Notes: generated from the letters alone by a model not told the origin. Positions 54,518 through 64,000 are shown, counted from the first letter of the stretch. The stretch: 64,000 nt of DNA from Bifidobacterium saguinibicoloris (GCF_019331725.1 NZ_JAHBBF010000011.1:1-64000); one strand, 5' to 3'. Numbers and translations are program-made.

Positions 54518-55651
54518 CTACACCAGCACGAGGTTGTCCCGGTGCACGAGCGGATGCGTGTACTCCTCGCCGAGGATGCGCTTGAGCTGCGCGGTGTTGC
54601 GGCCGAGCATCCGCGGCACCTCCTCGGAGTCGTAGCCGGCGAGTCCGCGCGCCAGATGCGTGCCGTCCTCCGCGTCGATCCACACCGGGTCGCCGGCGGA
54701 GAACGCGCCACGCACCTCCACGGCGCCCGCGGCGAGCAGGGAGGCCAGTCCGCCGCGCACGGCGGCCGCGGCGCCCTCGTCCACGATGATGGTGCCGCGC
54801 GGTTCGGCGGCGAAGCCGATCCACAGGCGTCGTGCGGATCCGCGCTGCTTGACCGGCGCGAAGACGGTGCCCACCGGGTCGCCCATGAGGGCGGGGCCGG
54901 CGTTCGCCGCGCTGGTGAGCACGGCGGGGATGCCGGAGACGGCGGCCACGCGCGCCGCCTCGAGTTTGGTGACCATGCCTCCGGTGCCGACCTTCGATCC
55001 GGTGCCGCCCACCTTGACCTCGCCGAGCGCGTCCACCACGTTCGGCACGTAGGCGATGCGGCGCGAGCCCGGTTCGCTCGGCGGCGCGGTGTAGAGGCCG
55101 TCCACGTCGGTGAGAAGGACGAGCGCGTCGGCCCTCACCAGGTTCGCGACGAGCGCGGAGAGGCGGTCGTTGTCGCCGAAGCGGATCTCGTTGGAGGCGA
55201 GGGAGTCGTTCTCGTTGATGATCGGCACCACGCCCAGGTCGAGCAGCCGTCCCAGCGTACGCTGCACGTTGCGGTACTGGGTGGCGCGGATGGTGTCCTC
55301 GGCGGTGATGAGGATCTGCCCCACGCGTACGCCGTAGCGGCCGAACGCCGCCTCGTAGCGGGCCATGAGCAGGCCCTGCCCCACGGCAGCGGTGGCCTGC
55401 TGGGTGGCGACGTCCGAAGGCCGCGTCTCGAAGCCGAGCGGACCGAAGCCGGCGGCGATGGCGCCGGACGAGACGAGCACGACGCGCGCGCCCATGAGGT
55501 GCGTCGCCGCGAGCGCGGCGACGAGCGCGGAGATCCGGCCGGCGTCGAGATGCCCGTCCGGCGTGGTCAGCGAGCTGGACCCCACTTTGACGACGATGGT
55601 CTCCGCCTCGGCGATGCGCCGGCGGATCTCGGCCTGCGATGGTGTGGACAT
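54518..55651 (-). CDS. proB: Glutamate 5-kinase
   Basis: 377 residues, typical of the kinase-plus-PUA form. It phosphorylates glutamate with ATP at the start of proline synthesis. Amino-acid-kinase motifs are VVKVGSSSLT at the N terminus, VLVSSGAIAAGF, VVPIINENDSLASNEIRFGDNDRLSA and GTGGMVTKLEAARVA. The C-terminal PUA-like domain (GTIIVDEGAAAAVRGGLASLLAAGAVEV; IARG-type GLAGYDSEE) follows. It starts ten bases after obg, so the two form an operon. proA is not in the window. Confidence 0.97.
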   Translation of the reverse strand: MSTPSQAEIRRRIAEAETIVVKVGSSSLTTPDGHLDAGRISALVAALAATHLMGARVVLVSSGAIAAGFGPLGFETRPSDVATQQATAAVGQGLLMARYEAAFGRYGVRVGQILITAEDTIRATQYRNVQRTLGRLLDLGVVPIINENDSLASNEIRFGDNDRLSALVANLVRADALVLLTDVDGLYTAPPSEPGSRRIAYVPNVVDALGEVKVGGTGSKVGTGGMVTKLEAARVAAVSGIPAVLTSAANAGPALMGDPVGTVFAPVKQRGSARRLWIGFAAEPRGTIIVDEGAAAAVRGGLASLLAAGAVEVRGAFSAGDPVWIDAEDGTHLARGLAGYDSEEVPRMLGRNTAQLKRILGEEYTHPLVHRDNLVLV

Positions 55652-55661
55652 GGTCGCCGTT

Positions 55662-57338
55662 CTACTCGCCCTGTGTTTCCTCGCCGCGGCCGAAGAGACT
55701 CTTCTCGTCGTGGCGGTCGTCGTCGATGGACGGGTCGGCCCAGTGTCCGGCCTTGCGTTCCGCCATCATCGCCTCGCGCACGGCGGCCTTCGCGTCCATC
55801 ATCTCGTGGTATTCGCGACGGCGTTCCGCGTTGGTGCGGCGGCGTGCGCCGGGGGCGTCGGCCTCGAGGCGCAGGTCCTTGCCGCGGGCGCCGAGCGGCG
55901 TGCCGTCGAGCATCTCCGCGCCGGCGGCGATGGTCGGGTCCCAGTCGAAGTCGACGGCGCGGTCGCCCTTGCCGATGCGCACCTCGTCGCCCGGCTTGGC
56001 GCCCTTGCGGCGCAGTTCGTCCTCCACGCCGAGCTTGGCGAGACGGTCGGCCAGGTAGCCGACGGCCTCGTCGTTGTCGAAGTTGGTCTGCTGCACCCAG
56101 CGTTCCGGCTTGCGTCCAGTGACCTCGTACCAGACGTCGCCGTTGCCGTTCTCCTTGCGTTCGATGGAGAAGTCGAGGGCGGTGCCGCCCTCGTCGGCGC
56201 GGCGGCGACGGCCCTTCTGCTCGAGCGGCTTGATGACGACGCGCGCCTCCTCCTCGGCGCTTTCGCGCTTGGCGACCTCCTCGCGCATCTCGGCGACCAT
56301 GTCGGCCAGCGCGAAGTTGAGCTCCTTCAGGCCCTTGTGGGAGGCGGTGGAGATGATGAACACGCGCATGCCCTTCGCCTCGAACTCGGGCTTGACGAAT
56401 TCGGCGAGCTCCTCGGCCTCGGGCACGTCGGCCTTGTTGAGGATGATGATGCGCGGACGTTCGGGGATGGGGATGGCGCCGAGCGGCAGGTCGAGCGAGC
56501 CGGCGTATTCGGCGAGCTCGTGTTCGAGGGCCTCGTAGTCGCTCATCGGGTCGCGGTCCGGTTCGAGCGTGGCGCAGTCGATGACGTGGGCGATGATCTC
56601 GGTGCGTTCGATGTGGCGCAGGAACTCGAGGCCCAGGCCCTTGCCCTGGGAGGCGCCGGGGATGAGGCCGGGCACGTCGGCGATGGTGTAGCGGCGGTCG
56701 CCGGCGACGACCACGCCGAGGTTCGGCACGAGCGTGGTGAACGGGTAGTCGGCGATCTTCGGCTTGGCGGAGCTCATCGCGGCGATGAGGCTGGACTTGC
56801 CGGCGGAGGGGAAGCCCACGAGCGCCACGTCGGCGATGGACTTGAGCTCGAGGATCACGTCGCGCTCCTCGCCGGGTTCGCCGAGCAGGGCGAAGCCGGG
56901 GGCGCGGCGCGTACGGTTGGCCAGCGCCACGTTGCCGAGGCCGCCGTTGCCGCCGAGCGCGGCCACGTAGCGGTCGCCCTCGTGGGTGAGGTCGGCGAGG
57001 CGTTCGCCCGGATGCTTGGGCCGTCCGGCCGCGCCCTTCGCCTCGAACACCACGGTGCCGCAGGGCACGGGCAGGACGAGGTCGGCGCCCTTGGAGCCGT
57101 CCTTGTTGTCACCCAGGCCCATGGTGCCGCCGTCCGCCACGCGGTGCGGCATGAAGCGGTAGTCCAGGAGGCTGGTGGCGTTGCGCGTCGCCTCGAAGAT
57201 GACGGATCCGCCGTCACCGCCGTTGCCTCCGTTCGGGCCGGCCAGCGGCTTGTACTTCTCGCGGCGGATGCCGGCGGAACCGTTGCCGCCGTCGCCGCCC
57301 TTGACGTGGACGGTCACTCGATCCACAAAATCGCTCAT
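55662..57338 (-). CDS. obg: GTPase ObgE/CgtA
   Basis: 558 residues from the ATG at 57338, behind AAGGTG. Obg is an essential ribosome-associated GTPase. The glycine-rich Obg fold fills residues 1-155 ([25 protein letters not shown]). The GTPase domain has G1 [15 protein letters not shown], then [21 protein letters not shown] and LNKADVPEA. The C-terminal OCT domain follows, plus an extra charged extension ending in [15 protein letters not shown]. It follows rpmA and rplU on the same strand, the usual rplU-rpmA-obg order, and precedes proB; a terminator after rpmA suggests a separate promoter. Confidence 0.98.
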   Translation of the reverse strand: MSDFVDRVTVHVKGGDGGNGSAGIRREKYKPLAGPNGGNGGDGGSVIFEATRNATSLLDYRFMPHRVADGGTMGLGDNKDGSKGADLVLPVPCGTVVFEAKGAAGRPKHPGERLADLTHEGDRYVAALGGNGGLGNVALANRTRRAPGFALLGEPGEERDVILELKSIADVALVGFPSAGKSSLIAAMSSAKPKIADYPFTTLVPNLGVVVAGDRRYTIADVPGLIPGASQGKGLGLEFLRHIERTEIIAHVIDCATLEPDRDPMSDYEALEHELAEYAGSLDLPLGAIPIPERPRIIILNKADVPEAEELAEFVKPEFEAKGMRVFIISTASHKGLKELNFALADMVAEMREEVAKRESAEEEARVVIKPLEQKGRRRRADEGGTALDFSIERKENGNGDVWYEVTGRKPERWVQQTNFDNDEAVGYLADRLAKLGVEDELRRKGAKPGDEVRIGKGDRAVDFDWDPTIAAGAEMLDGTPLGARGKDLRLEADAPGARRRTNAERRREYHEMMDAKAAVREAMMAERKAGHWADPSIDDDRHDEKSLFGRGEETQGE

Positions 57339-57462
57339 GTCGTTCACCTTACTGTTCGCTGATTACGTTGGTCTCGGCCTTTGCCGTGCGCGCCCGCACG
57401 CCGCCGTGGAACCGCACGCCTGCCTCGGGCGTGCGTGGAGGGAGGAATCAGGGGGTACGAAA

Positions 57463-57490
57463 AAGGCCGCGTCCTTGCGGGCGCGGCCTT
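57463..57490 (-). terminator. Rho-independent terminator of rplU-rpmA
   Basis: A GC-rich stem AAGGCCGCG / CGCGGCCTT with a 10-base loop, followed on the minus strand by TTTTT, 15 bases after the rpmA stop. Confidence 0.88.
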
Positions 57491-57505
57491 CTCGTTCATG
57501 CCGTC

Positions 57506-57751
57506 TCAGATGACGTCGACGACCTTGCGGTCGCGACGGACGCCGAACTTCACGGAGCCATCGGTGAGGGCGAACAGCGTGTGGTCCTTGCCCATGCCGA
57601 CGTTCTGGCCCGGGTGGAAGTTGGTGCCACGCTGGCGAACGATGATGTTGCCGGCCACGACGGCCTCGCCGCCGAACTTCTTCACGCCGAGGTACTGCGG
57701 GTTCGAGTCGCGACCGTTGCGCGAGCTGGACGCACCCTTCTTATGTGCCAT
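57506..57751 (-). CDS. rpmA: 50S ribosomal protein L27
   Basis: 81 residues, near the usual 82-85. The N-terminal [29 protein letters not shown] is diagnostic; this tail reaches the peptidyl-transferase centre. There is no Firmicute-type cleaved N-terminal extension. It lies 55 bp after rplU and before a terminator. Confidence 0.99.
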   Translation of the reverse strand: MAHKKGASSSRNGRDSNPQYLGVKKFGGEAVVAGNIIVRQRGTNFHPGQNVGMGKDHTLFALTDGSVKFGVRRDRKVVDVI

Positions 57752-57806
57752 GATTGTTCCTTTCGGTGCTGGTTAAGCTTTGTTGGAAAAACCTGTTGAC
57801 AAGAAC

Positions 57807-58115
57807 TCAGGCGATCTCGGTGACCTTGACCATGGTCAGCTTCTGACGGTGGCCCTTGCGACGGGCGACGCCGGTCTTGTTCTTGTACTTCTGGATGTTG
57901 ATCTTCGGGCCCTTGGCGTCGTCCTTCACGACTTCGGCCTTGACGGAGACCTTGGCCAGATCGGCGGCGGCCAGGGTGACCTTGGCGCCGTCCACCACGA
58001 GCGCGACCGGGAATTCCACGGTATCGCCCTGCTTGGCGTCGAGACGGTTGACGAGGATGACGTCGCCGACCTCGACCTTTTCCTGATGGCCACCGGCCTT
58101 CACAATCGCGTACAT
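57807..58115 (-). CDS. rplU: 50S ribosomal protein L21
   Basis: 102 residues, full length. L21 binds 23S rRNA domain II. Signature regions are [31 protein letters not shown] and the C-terminal [35 protein letters not shown] precedes the ATG. It is the first gene of rplU-rpmA, located after the RNase E/G gene whose transcript ends at the 58266-58306 hairpin. Confidence 0.99.
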   Translation of the reverse strand: MYAIVKAGGHQEKVEVGDVILVNRLDAKQGDTVEFPVALVVDGAKVTLAAADLAKVSVKAEVVKDDAKGPKINIQKYKNKTGVARRKGHRQKLTMVKVTEIA

Positions 58116-58265
58116 AATCGTTCCTTTTATTTCACTTGGAAAGCTTATTGCCTGACGCTCCCGGATATGCCGGGCTCGCGGTCAGACACCAGCCATCTAA
58201 CTTACACCGACGCGCGGACTGACGCAACCGCGATTCGTCCGCGTGTCAAGGGCGACACACCCACG

Positions 58266-58306
58266 GGGAGGCGATCCGCGCCGGAATCAGCCCGGAATCG
58301 CCTCCC
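58266..58306 (-). terminator. Hairpin terminator of the RNase E/G gene
   Basis: A 10-bp stem GGGAGGCGAT / ATCGCCTCCC enclosing an inner CCGG/CCGG pairing, 21 bases after the stop codon. Confidence 0.75.
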
Positions 58307-58327
58307 GGCGGCGTGTCGGACGGTCAA

Positions 58328-61240
58328 TCACTCGTCGGCGTTGTTCGCCGCCACGGCCGCGGCCGCGATCTGCGCGAGCTTGGCCTTGACGTCCGGGGTG
58401 GAGCCGGCGGGCTCCGGCGCGGGCGCGGTGCCGCGTCCGTGCTTGTTCGTCTTGACGAACGGGTCGCCGCCCCTCAGGGCGTACGGGTCGTCGTAGTCGG
58501 CGGAGACGATCGGCTTGTCGTGCAGGATGAAGCCACGGCCCTTGCAGGTCGGGCACTCCTCCGAGAACGCCTCGACGAGGCCCTGGCCGATGCGCTTGCG
58601 CGTCATCTGCACGAGGCCGAGCGAGGTGACCTCGGCCACCTGGTGCTTGGTGCGGTCGCGCGCCAGGCATTCCACGAGGCGGCGCAGCACGAGGTCGCGG
58701 TTGGCGGGCATCACCATGTCGACGTAGTCGATCATGATCATGCCGCCGATGTCGCGCAGGCGCAGCTGGCGGGCGATCTCCTCGCTGGCCTCCAGGTTGC
58801 AGCGGGTGACGGTCTCCTCGAGCGACTTGCCCTTGCCGATGAACCGGCCGGTGTTCACGTCGATGGTGGTCATGGCCTCGGTGCGGTCGATGACGATCGA
58901 GCCGCCGGACGGCAGGTACACCTGACGTTCCATGCCCTTCCTGAGCTGCGAGTCGATCTGCCACTTGTCGAACACGTCCTTGCCCTCGTGCTCGGCCGGG
59001 TCCCACTTCTCCAGCTTGTCCTTGAGGTCGGGGGCCATCGTGTCGAGGTACTCCTCGATGCGGTCGTAGACCTTGTCGCCTTCCACGATGAGCTTGGTGA
59101 AGTCGTCGTTGAAGATGTCGCGCACCACGCGGATGGCCACGTCCGGCTCGCCCTGGAGGAGCTTCGGACGCTTGCCGTGCCAGAACTCCTCGCGCTTGGC
59201 GTTGATGCGCTCCCACTGACGCACGAGGCTCTCGAGGTCCTTGACGATGGCCTCCTCGGAGGCGCCTTCGGCCGCGGTGCGGATGATCACGCCCATGTCC
59301 TTCGGCGCGATCTTGGAGACGATGTTCTTCAGGCGGGTGCGTTCACGCTCCGGCAGCTTGCGGCTCACGCCGGTCATGCCGCCGGACGGCACGAGCACGA
59401 GGAAGCGGCCGGCGAGCGTGACCTGCGAGGTCAGGCGCGCGCCCTTGTGGCCGATCGGATCCTTGGTGACCTGCACGAGCACCGGGTCGCCGGACTTGAA
59501 CGCGAGCTCGATGCGGCGCGGCTGGCCGTCGAGGCGCGTCGCGTCCCAGTTGACCTCGCCGGCGTACAGCACGCCGTTGCGGGCCTGGCCGATGTCCACG
59601 AACGCGGCCTCCATGCTCGGCAGCACGTTCTGCACGCGGCCGAGGTACACGTTGCCCACGGTCTGCACCTCCTGGATGTCGGACACGTAGTGCTCGACGA
59701 GCACGTTGTCCTCCACCACGGAGATCTGCGTGTGGTGCTCCTTCTCGCGCACCACCATGAGGCGTTCGACGTTCTCGCGGCGGGCCAGGAAGTCCTGTTC
59801 CATGATCTGCGACTGGCGGGAGCGCTCGCGTCGGTTGTCGCGGCGGCGCTGCTTCTTCGCCTCGAGTCGCGTGGAGCCCTCCACGTCGGTGATCTCGTCG
59901 ATGTACTGCTGCTTGCGGGAGCGGCGCACGAGCACCTGCTCGTCGTCGTCCTGCGTCTTGCCGCGGCGACGACGACGGCGACGGGTGACGGTCTCCTCCT
60001 CGTCGCGGGCCGGACGGTCGGCATGCTCGGCGTCGTCCGCGGCGGAGTCGCGTTCGGAGGACTTCTCCTCCTGCGCGGCCGTCTGGTCGCCCTTGGCGCG
60101 GCGGCGGCGGCGACGGCGGGTGCGCGGCTCCTCCTCGTCCTGTCCGTTCTCCTCCTCGGCGATCGGGCTGTACGCGATGTCGTCGAGCTCGAGGTCCTCC
60201 TCGATCTGCTCGACCTCGGCCGCGGCGCGGCGCTCCTGCGCGTTGAGGCGGCGGTTGCGTCCACGGCGGGACTTCGTCTCGCCCTCGTCGGCGCCTTCGG
60301 CGGACGACGTGCGGTCCGCTCCGGCGTCCTGCGCCGGGGCGTCGTCACGCGCGTCCGTCTCGTCGTCGTTCTGGCGGGAACGGGAGCGGCGACGACGGCG
60401 ACGGCCGCCCTCCTCCTGCTCGTCGCGGTCGCGGCGGGAACGCGCGGGACGCACGTCCTCCTCGTCGTCCTCGTCCTCATCGTCCGTGTCGTCGTCGCGG
60501 ACGCGGGAGACCGGGATCACCGGCTCCTGGAACAGCAGAGACGTCATCGGACGCATGGTGCGGTCGTCGTCGCGGCGGTCATGGACCGGCAGTTCGTCGA
60601 TGAGCTCCTCGGCGCGCTCGAAATCGTCCTCGTCGTCCAGGTCGCGCGCGGAACGGCGACGGGAGCGGGACGGACGCACGTCGTCGTCATCGTCGTCGTC
60701 GCGGAAGCGGCGGCGACGGGAGCGGGACGGACGGTCGTCGTAGTCGTAATCGTCGTCGTCGACGTACCGGGAACGGGAGCGGCGGCGCGTACGCGGCGCG
60801 TCGTCCTCGTCGTCCACGTCGGCGCGGGAGCGGCGACGGCGGGAACGTGCGGGACGCACGTCGTCGTCGCGGTCGTCGTCACGGTCGCCGAACCCGGCGA
60901 GGGAGTCGACGGCGTCGGACACGCGCTCGTCCGCATCGTCGTCACGGGAGCGGGAGGCGCCGGCGTCCGCGGACGGAACGTCGTCGCGGGGGTCGAGCTT
61001 CGGCTCCTCGAAGATCGAACGGGAATGGTCCTCCACCTTGAGCTCCAGGGAGGCGCCGGCGGCACCGGTGCCACGCACCACGCGGCGGCCACGGCGACGA
61101 CGGGTCGTGGGCGCGGGAGCCGGCGCGGGGGCGTCGGACCGGTCGCCGGACGGCGCGGCGCCGGCGGCATCGGACGAATCGGATACGTTGAGGTTCAGGG
61201 CGTCGACGTCGTCGACCCCATTGGTGTTCACAGCGGGCAC
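58328..61240 (-). CDS. rne: Ribonuclease E/G family endoribonuclease with long mixed-charge N-terminus
   Basis: 970 residues. RNase E/G enzymes start mRNA decay and process rRNA. The first 430 or so residues are low-complexity Arg/Asp/Ser repeats (RSRRRRSRADVDDEDD, RFRDDDDDDDVRPSRSRRR), predicted to be disordered. The catalytic part follows: an S1-like domain (TVGNVYLGRVQNVLPSMEAAFVDIGQ, from about 500), then the nuclease core with GSIVIDRTEAMTTIDVNTGRF and IGGMIMIDYVDM carrying the metal aspartates, and the zinc-link motif CPTCKGRG near 893. The start is GTG at 61240, behind GAGGAG. Actinobacterial homologues also carry N-terminal extensions, but this one strongly resembles the tail of the window's PNPase. 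Confidence 0.95.
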   Translation of the reverse strand: MPAVNTNGVDDVDALNLNVSDSSDAAGAAPSGDRSDAPAPAPAPTTRRRRGRRVVRGTGAAGASLELKVEDHSRSIFEEPKLDPRDDVPSADAGASRSRDDDADERVSDAVDSLAGFGDRDDDRDDDVRPARSRRRRSRADVDDEDDAPRTRRRSRSRYVDDDDYDYDDRPSRSRRRRFRDDDDDDDVRPSRSRRRSARDLDDEDDFERAEELIDELPVHDRRDDDRTMRPMTSLLFQEPVIPVSRVRDDDTDDEDEDDEEDVRPARSRRDRDEQEEGGRRRRRRSRSRQNDDETDARDDAPAQDAGADRTSSAEGADEGETKSRRGRNRRLNAQERRAAAEVEQIEEDLELDDIAYSPIAEEENGQDEEEPRTRRRRRRRAKGDQTAAQEEKSSERDSAADDAEHADRPARDEEETVTRRRRRRRGKTQDDDEQVLVRRSRKQQYIDEITDVEGSTRLEAKKQRRRDNRRERSRQSQIMEQDFLARRENVERLMVVREKEHHTQISVVEDNVLVEHYVSDIQEVQTVGNVYLGRVQNVLPSMEAAFVDIGQARNGVLYAGEVNWDATRLDGQPRRIELAFKSGDPVLVQVTKDPIGHKGARLTSQVTLAGRFLVLVPSGGMTGVSRKLPERERTRLKNIVSKIAPKDMGVIIRTAAEGASEEAIVKDLESLVRQWERINAKREEFWHGKRPKLLQGEPDVAIRVVRDIFNDDFTKLIVEGDKVYDRIEEYLDTMAPDLKDKLEKWDPAEHEGKDVFDKWQIDSQLRKGMERQVYLPSGGSIVIDRTEAMTTIDVNTGRFIGKGKSLEETVTRCNLEASEEIARQLRLRDIGGMIMIDYVDMVMPANRDLVLRRLVECLARDRTKHQVAEVTSLGLVQMTRKRIGQGLVEAFSEECPTCKGRGFILHDKPIVSADYDDPYALRGGDPFVKTNKHGRGTAPAPEPAGSTPDVKAKLAQIAAAAVAANNADE

Positions 61241-61606
61241 GATGCTCCTCGCCGACGTGCTGCATCACGTCGGCCTCTCAGGCTTCACACGGCTCTCACA
61301 CCACGCTCTCACCGTGGCCGCGCATCACTTGCGCCCGCAGAAGCAATTCCAGTCAAAGTCTGTGCGGCTCGGACGGCGGACACCGGCGCTCGCGAGGAAA
61401 GGATCGGGCAGAACCCGGGTGCGAGGGGATCGACGCCATCTGGCACGTCGGCGGTTTGCAGAACCACCATCCTCAAGTATGCCACAACTTCACGCGTCCC
61501 CCGTCCATCACGCGCCCGGGCGCGACGGCGCGCCCGTCGCGTCGGCGCGTTGGACGGCGGACGGCACGACTGACGGGACGGCGGACGGCACGACGGACGA
61601 CGGCGT
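61241..61606. other. rne upstream region
   Basis: 366 bp with no supported gene, holding the promoter and leader of the RNase gene. Near its distal end a 19-bp sequence GGACGGCGGACGGCACGAC is repeated exactly at 61552 and 61576. A long 5' leader is common for autoregulated RNase E genes, but no specific hairpin stands out. Confidence 0.55.
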
Positions 61607-62830
61607 TCAGCGCTCCGCGACGAGCCAGCGCAGCAGGATGTCGGCGAGCAGCGTCAGATCCGATTCGGGCAGCTGCTCGTCGTGCTTGTGGGCGAGCAGC
61701 GGGTCGCCGGCGCCGAGGTTCACGGCGGGCACGCCGAGCTGGGAGAAACGGGCCACGTCGGTCCACCCGAGCTTGGCGAGCGGGTCGCGGCCGGTGCGCT
61801 CCTTGACGAGCTTCGCGAGCGAGACCGCCAGCGGCGCGTCCATGCCGGGGCGCGCGGACGGCGATTCGTCCCTCATCTCGATGCCGTAGCCCTCGAACAC
61901 GCCGCCGGTGGCCACGTGCTCGCCGTTGCCGAGCTCGGCGCCCGCGTCCACGCCCATCATCAGGGCCTTCGCCTCGGCCACGGTCTTGTCCGGCGCGAAC
62001 CGGTAGTTCACATGCACGCGGCACTCGTCCGGGATGACGTTCGTGCCCTTGCCGCCGGAGATCAGCGTGGCGTTGAGGCCCTCGCGGTAGACGAGGCCGT
62101 CCACTTCGACGTCCGCGGGGCCGCGGTCGTTGTAGGCGTTGAGACGGTTCAGGATGTCCGCGGCCTTGTGGATGGCGTTCTCGCCCATCCACGCGCGGGC
62201 GGAGTGCGCGGCCACGCCGTGCGTGACCACATCGAAGCGGATCGTGCCGTTGCAGCCGCCCTCGATGCCGCAGCTGGTCGGCTCGCCGATGATCGCGAAA
62301 TCGCCTTCCACCCAATCGGGGTGGGCCTCCACGACCTTCCTGAGGCCGTTCTTCTCGGCGACGACCTCCTCATGGTCGTAGAAGACGTACGTGAGGTCGA
62401 CCTTGGGCAAGGTCTCCGGCGTCGCGCCGTCGAGCACGGCGGCGAGCTGGAGCATCACCGCGTCGGACGCCTTCATGTCGGTGGCGCCGCGGCCCCACAG
62501 GACGCGCTCGCCCGGATGGGCCTCGGCCACGTCGGCGCGGATGAGCGGGTCGCCGGGCTCCAGCCAGCGCGGCGGGAAGTTGTCGATGACCGGCACGGTG
62601 TCGATGTGCCCGGCGAGGATGACGCGGTTCGGAAGGCCGAAGGCGGTGGAGGCGACGACCGTGTCGCCGTGGCGGCGCACGGTCAGATGCGCGTACGTCT
62701 TCAGGAACGCCTCGATGTCGTCGGCGAGCGGACCCTCGTCGTCGCTCACGGAGTACACGGTCATGATCTGCTCGAGCAGGGCATCGAGCTGCGCGGCGCG
62801 GGAGGCGGCGGGGTCCAGGGAAATCGTCAT
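61607..62830 (-). CDS. dapE: Succinyl-diaminopimelate desuccinylase
   Basis: 407 residues from the ATG at 62830, with AGGA eight bases before it. DapE removes succinate from N-succinyl-diaminopimelate in lysine and cell-wall precursor synthesis, using two zinc ions. M20 peptidase landmarks are VILAGHIDTVPV, LWGRGATDMKASDAVMLQLAAVL, VFYDHEEVVAEKNGL (general base in HEE), IGEPTSCGIEGGCNGTIRFDV, HSARAWMGENAIHKAADIL, and the late LGAGDPLLAHKHDEQLP zinc ligand. No partner gene is adjacent. Confidence 0.93.
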   Translation of the reverse strand: MTISLDPAASRAAQLDALLEQIMTVYSVSDDEGPLADDIEAFLKTYAHLTVRRHGDTVVASTAFGLPNRVILAGHIDTVPVIDNFPPRWLEPGDPLIRADVAEAHPGERVLWGRGATDMKASDAVMLQLAAVLDGATPETLPKVDLTYVFYDHEEVVAEKNGLRKVVEAHPDWVEGDFAIIGEPTSCGIEGGCNGTIRFDVVTHGVAAHSARAWMGENAIHKAADILNRLNAYNDRGPADVEVDGLVYREGLNATLISGGKGTNVIPDECRVHVNYRFAPDKTVAEAKALMMGVDAGAELGNGEHVATGGVFEGYGIEMRDESPSARPGMDAPLAVSLAKLVKERTGRDPLAKLGWTDVARFSQLGVPAVNLGAGDPLLAHKHDEQLPESDLTLLADILLRWLVAER

Positions 62831-62938
62831 GGCGTCCATCCTATCGGCGGCCCCGGGAATGTGAATCCCCTTACCATTGGGTGAGATTTCACGGATGCGC
62901 GCGACGGTCTGTGCCACACTCGAGGTGACGGCCCGCAG

Positions 62939-62990
62939 GTACGCGGTACGCGGGATACGCGGGAACGTGACACGCGATACGCGGGAACAG
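62939..62990. repeat. Short GATACGCGGGAAC-type direct repeats
   Basis: A cluster of TACGCGG-containing repeats just upstream of the transporter gene; the 13-mer GATACGCGGGAAC occurs twice, about 20 bp apart. The position would suit a regulator-binding array, but nothing more can be said. Confidence 0.55.
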
Positions 62991-63022
62991 CCCCGGGAAG
63001 CAGGAAAAGAGGGATTTCGGGA

Positions 63023-63967
63023 ATGCCAGGTCTATTGAGCGCCATGCAGGGATTCTGCGTCATCGGCATCGTGATCTTCGTGGGCTATGTGGCCGCGCGC
63101 ATGCGCATCGGCGGCCCGAGCGCGCAGATGGTGCTCAACCGCTTCTCATTCTTCGTGTCCAGCCCGTGCCTGATGTTCGCGATCCTCGCCAAGGAGCCGA
63201 TCTTCGACATCTTCCATCCCTCGATCGTGGTGGCGTTCCTCTCCGCCATGCTCGCGGGGCTCGCGTTCCTCGCGCTCAACCGCGCGTTCTTCCACCTGAA
63301 GGCCCCGGACGCCACCATCGGAGCATTGAACTCGTTGTATCTCAACTCGAACAACATCGGCCTTCCGGTGGCCACGTACATCCTCGGTAACGGCGCGCTC
63401 GTGGCGCCGATCCTCGTCATGCAGCAGGCCCTGTTCACGCCGATCGCGCTCACCGTGCTCGACGTCACCACGAAGGGCAAGGCGTCCGTCAAGGAGATCG
63501 CGAAGCAGCCGCTGCACCAGCCGTTGCTCATCGGCTCGCTGCTCGGCATCGTGGTCTCCGCGCTGAACGCGAAGCTGGGCTGGTTCCCCGTGCCGAACTA
63601 CATCTACGATCCCATCAACATGATCGGCGAATCGGCGGTGCCGATGATCCTCATGGCGTTCGGCATGTCGCTGCACGGCACGAAGCCGCTGCAGCAGAAG
63701 GGCGACAGGCCCGCGATCTTCACGGTGGCGGTGATCAAGAACATCGTCATGCCGATCATCGCGTTCCTGCTCGCCTACTTCATGATGGGCTTCCGCGGGC
63801 CGGAGCTGTACGCGTGCGTGGTGCTCGCCGCGCTGCCCACCGGGCAGAACGTGTACAACTACGCCGCCCGGTACAACGTGGGCCTCACCTTCGCGCGCGA
63901 CGGCATCCTCATGTCCACGATGACGAGCCCGGTGTTCATCGCGCTCATCGCTTTCCTGTTGAGCTGA
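63023..63967 (+). CDS. AEC-family (auxin efflux carrier-like) membrane transporter
   Basis: 314 residues with about ten membrane segments in two inverted five-helix halves. The N-terminal half starts GFCVIGIVIFVGYVAARMRIG and includes NSLYLNSNNIGLPVATYILG. The C-terminal half begins after NYIYDPINMIGESAVPMILMAFGMSL and includes the crossover YACVVLAALPTGQNVYNYAARYN. Members move organic acids such as malate or similar anions across the membrane; the substrate here is unknown. GAGGG lies about 11 bases before the ATG. Confidence 0.88.
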   Translation: MPGLLSAMQGFCVIGIVIFVGYVAARMRIGGPSAQMVLNRFSFFVSSPCLMFAILAKEPIFDIFHPSIVVAFLSAMLAGLAFLALNRAFFHLKAPDATIGALNSLYLNSNNIGLPVATYILGNGALVAPILVMQQALFTPIALTVLDVTTKGKASVKEIAKQPLHQPLLIGSLLGIVVSALNAKLGWFPVPNYIYDPINMIGESAVPMILMAFGMSLHGTKPLQQKGDRPAIFTVAVIKNIVMPIIAFLLAYFMMGFRGPELYACVVLAALPTGQNVYNYAARYNVGLTFARDGILMSTMTSPVFIALIAFLLS

Positions 63968-64000
63968 GGAGCGCGATGAACCGTCGCGGCACGGCCGCCG

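Noticed and set aside
58313..61573. A 1,086-residue plus-strand frame over rne
   Set aside because: It is the antisense shadow of the RNase E/G gene, whose nuclease motifs and zinc link are on the other strand.

Overview
The window looks like a stretch of chromosome from a high-GC actinomycete, most probably a Bifidobacterium. The reasons are a single type I fatty acid synthase of about 3,200 residues next to a split acyl-CoA carboxylase (biotin carboxylase-BCCP fusion plus carboxyltransferase); biotin uptake (BioY) and biotin ligases with no biotin synthesis genes; LPxTG pilins; an amylosucrase and a GH32 fructosidase under LacI-type control; and the conserved tRNA-Trp-secE-nusG-rplK-rplA block. 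No insertion sequence, prophage or CRISPR array was seen. The species cannot be named from this window.

Layout. 1-2.8 kb: a repeat-rich non-coding stretch around a Cys/Met-metabolism PLP enzyme. 2.8-8 kb: pnp and rpsO, a small membrane protein, and an HTH/coiled-coil protein of unknown function. 8.2-12.4 kb: a two-gene sortase-anchored pilus operon without a sortase gene beside it. 12.8-14 kb: a frameshifted HigA-type antitoxin remnant, palindromic repeats and tRNA-Gly. 14.2-18.8 kb: birA, an amylosucrase, a striking 12-copy 61-bp hairpin array, and acpS. 19.2-26.3 kb: a sugar locus made of a LacI regulator, an ABC importer and a GH32 beta-fructosidase. 26.5-45 kb: the fatty acid block (fas, accD, accC, bioY, a divergent second biotin ligase, a large membrane protein, and a PucR/FasR-like regulator). 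45-49 kb: rplA, rplK, nusG, secE, tRNA-Trp and an aminotransferase. 49.3-54.5 kb: a complete set of enzymes for the non-phosphorylating L-rhamnose pathway with an IclR regulator. 54.5-64 kb: proB, obg, rpmA, rplU, an RNase E/G, dapE and an AEC-family transporter.

How the parts work together. The amylosucrase promoter and the ABC-importer promoter carry the same 14-bp LacI-type operator, which links two transcription units separated by acpS and the hairpin array into a probable sucrose/fructan regulon. BioY imports biotin, a biotin ligase loads it onto AccC, and AccC/AccD make malonyl-CoA for the type I synthase. AcpS activates the synthase's carrier domain, and the FasR-like protein is a plausible regulator. 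Divergent rhamnose operons would convert L-rhamnose to pyruvate and lactaldehyde.

The strongest candidates for something undescribed are the 61-bp hairpin array (17561-18292); a palindromic element present both in the accD-fas gap and in frame inside the fas coding sequence; and the matching Arg/Asp-rich tails on PNPase and RNase E/G.
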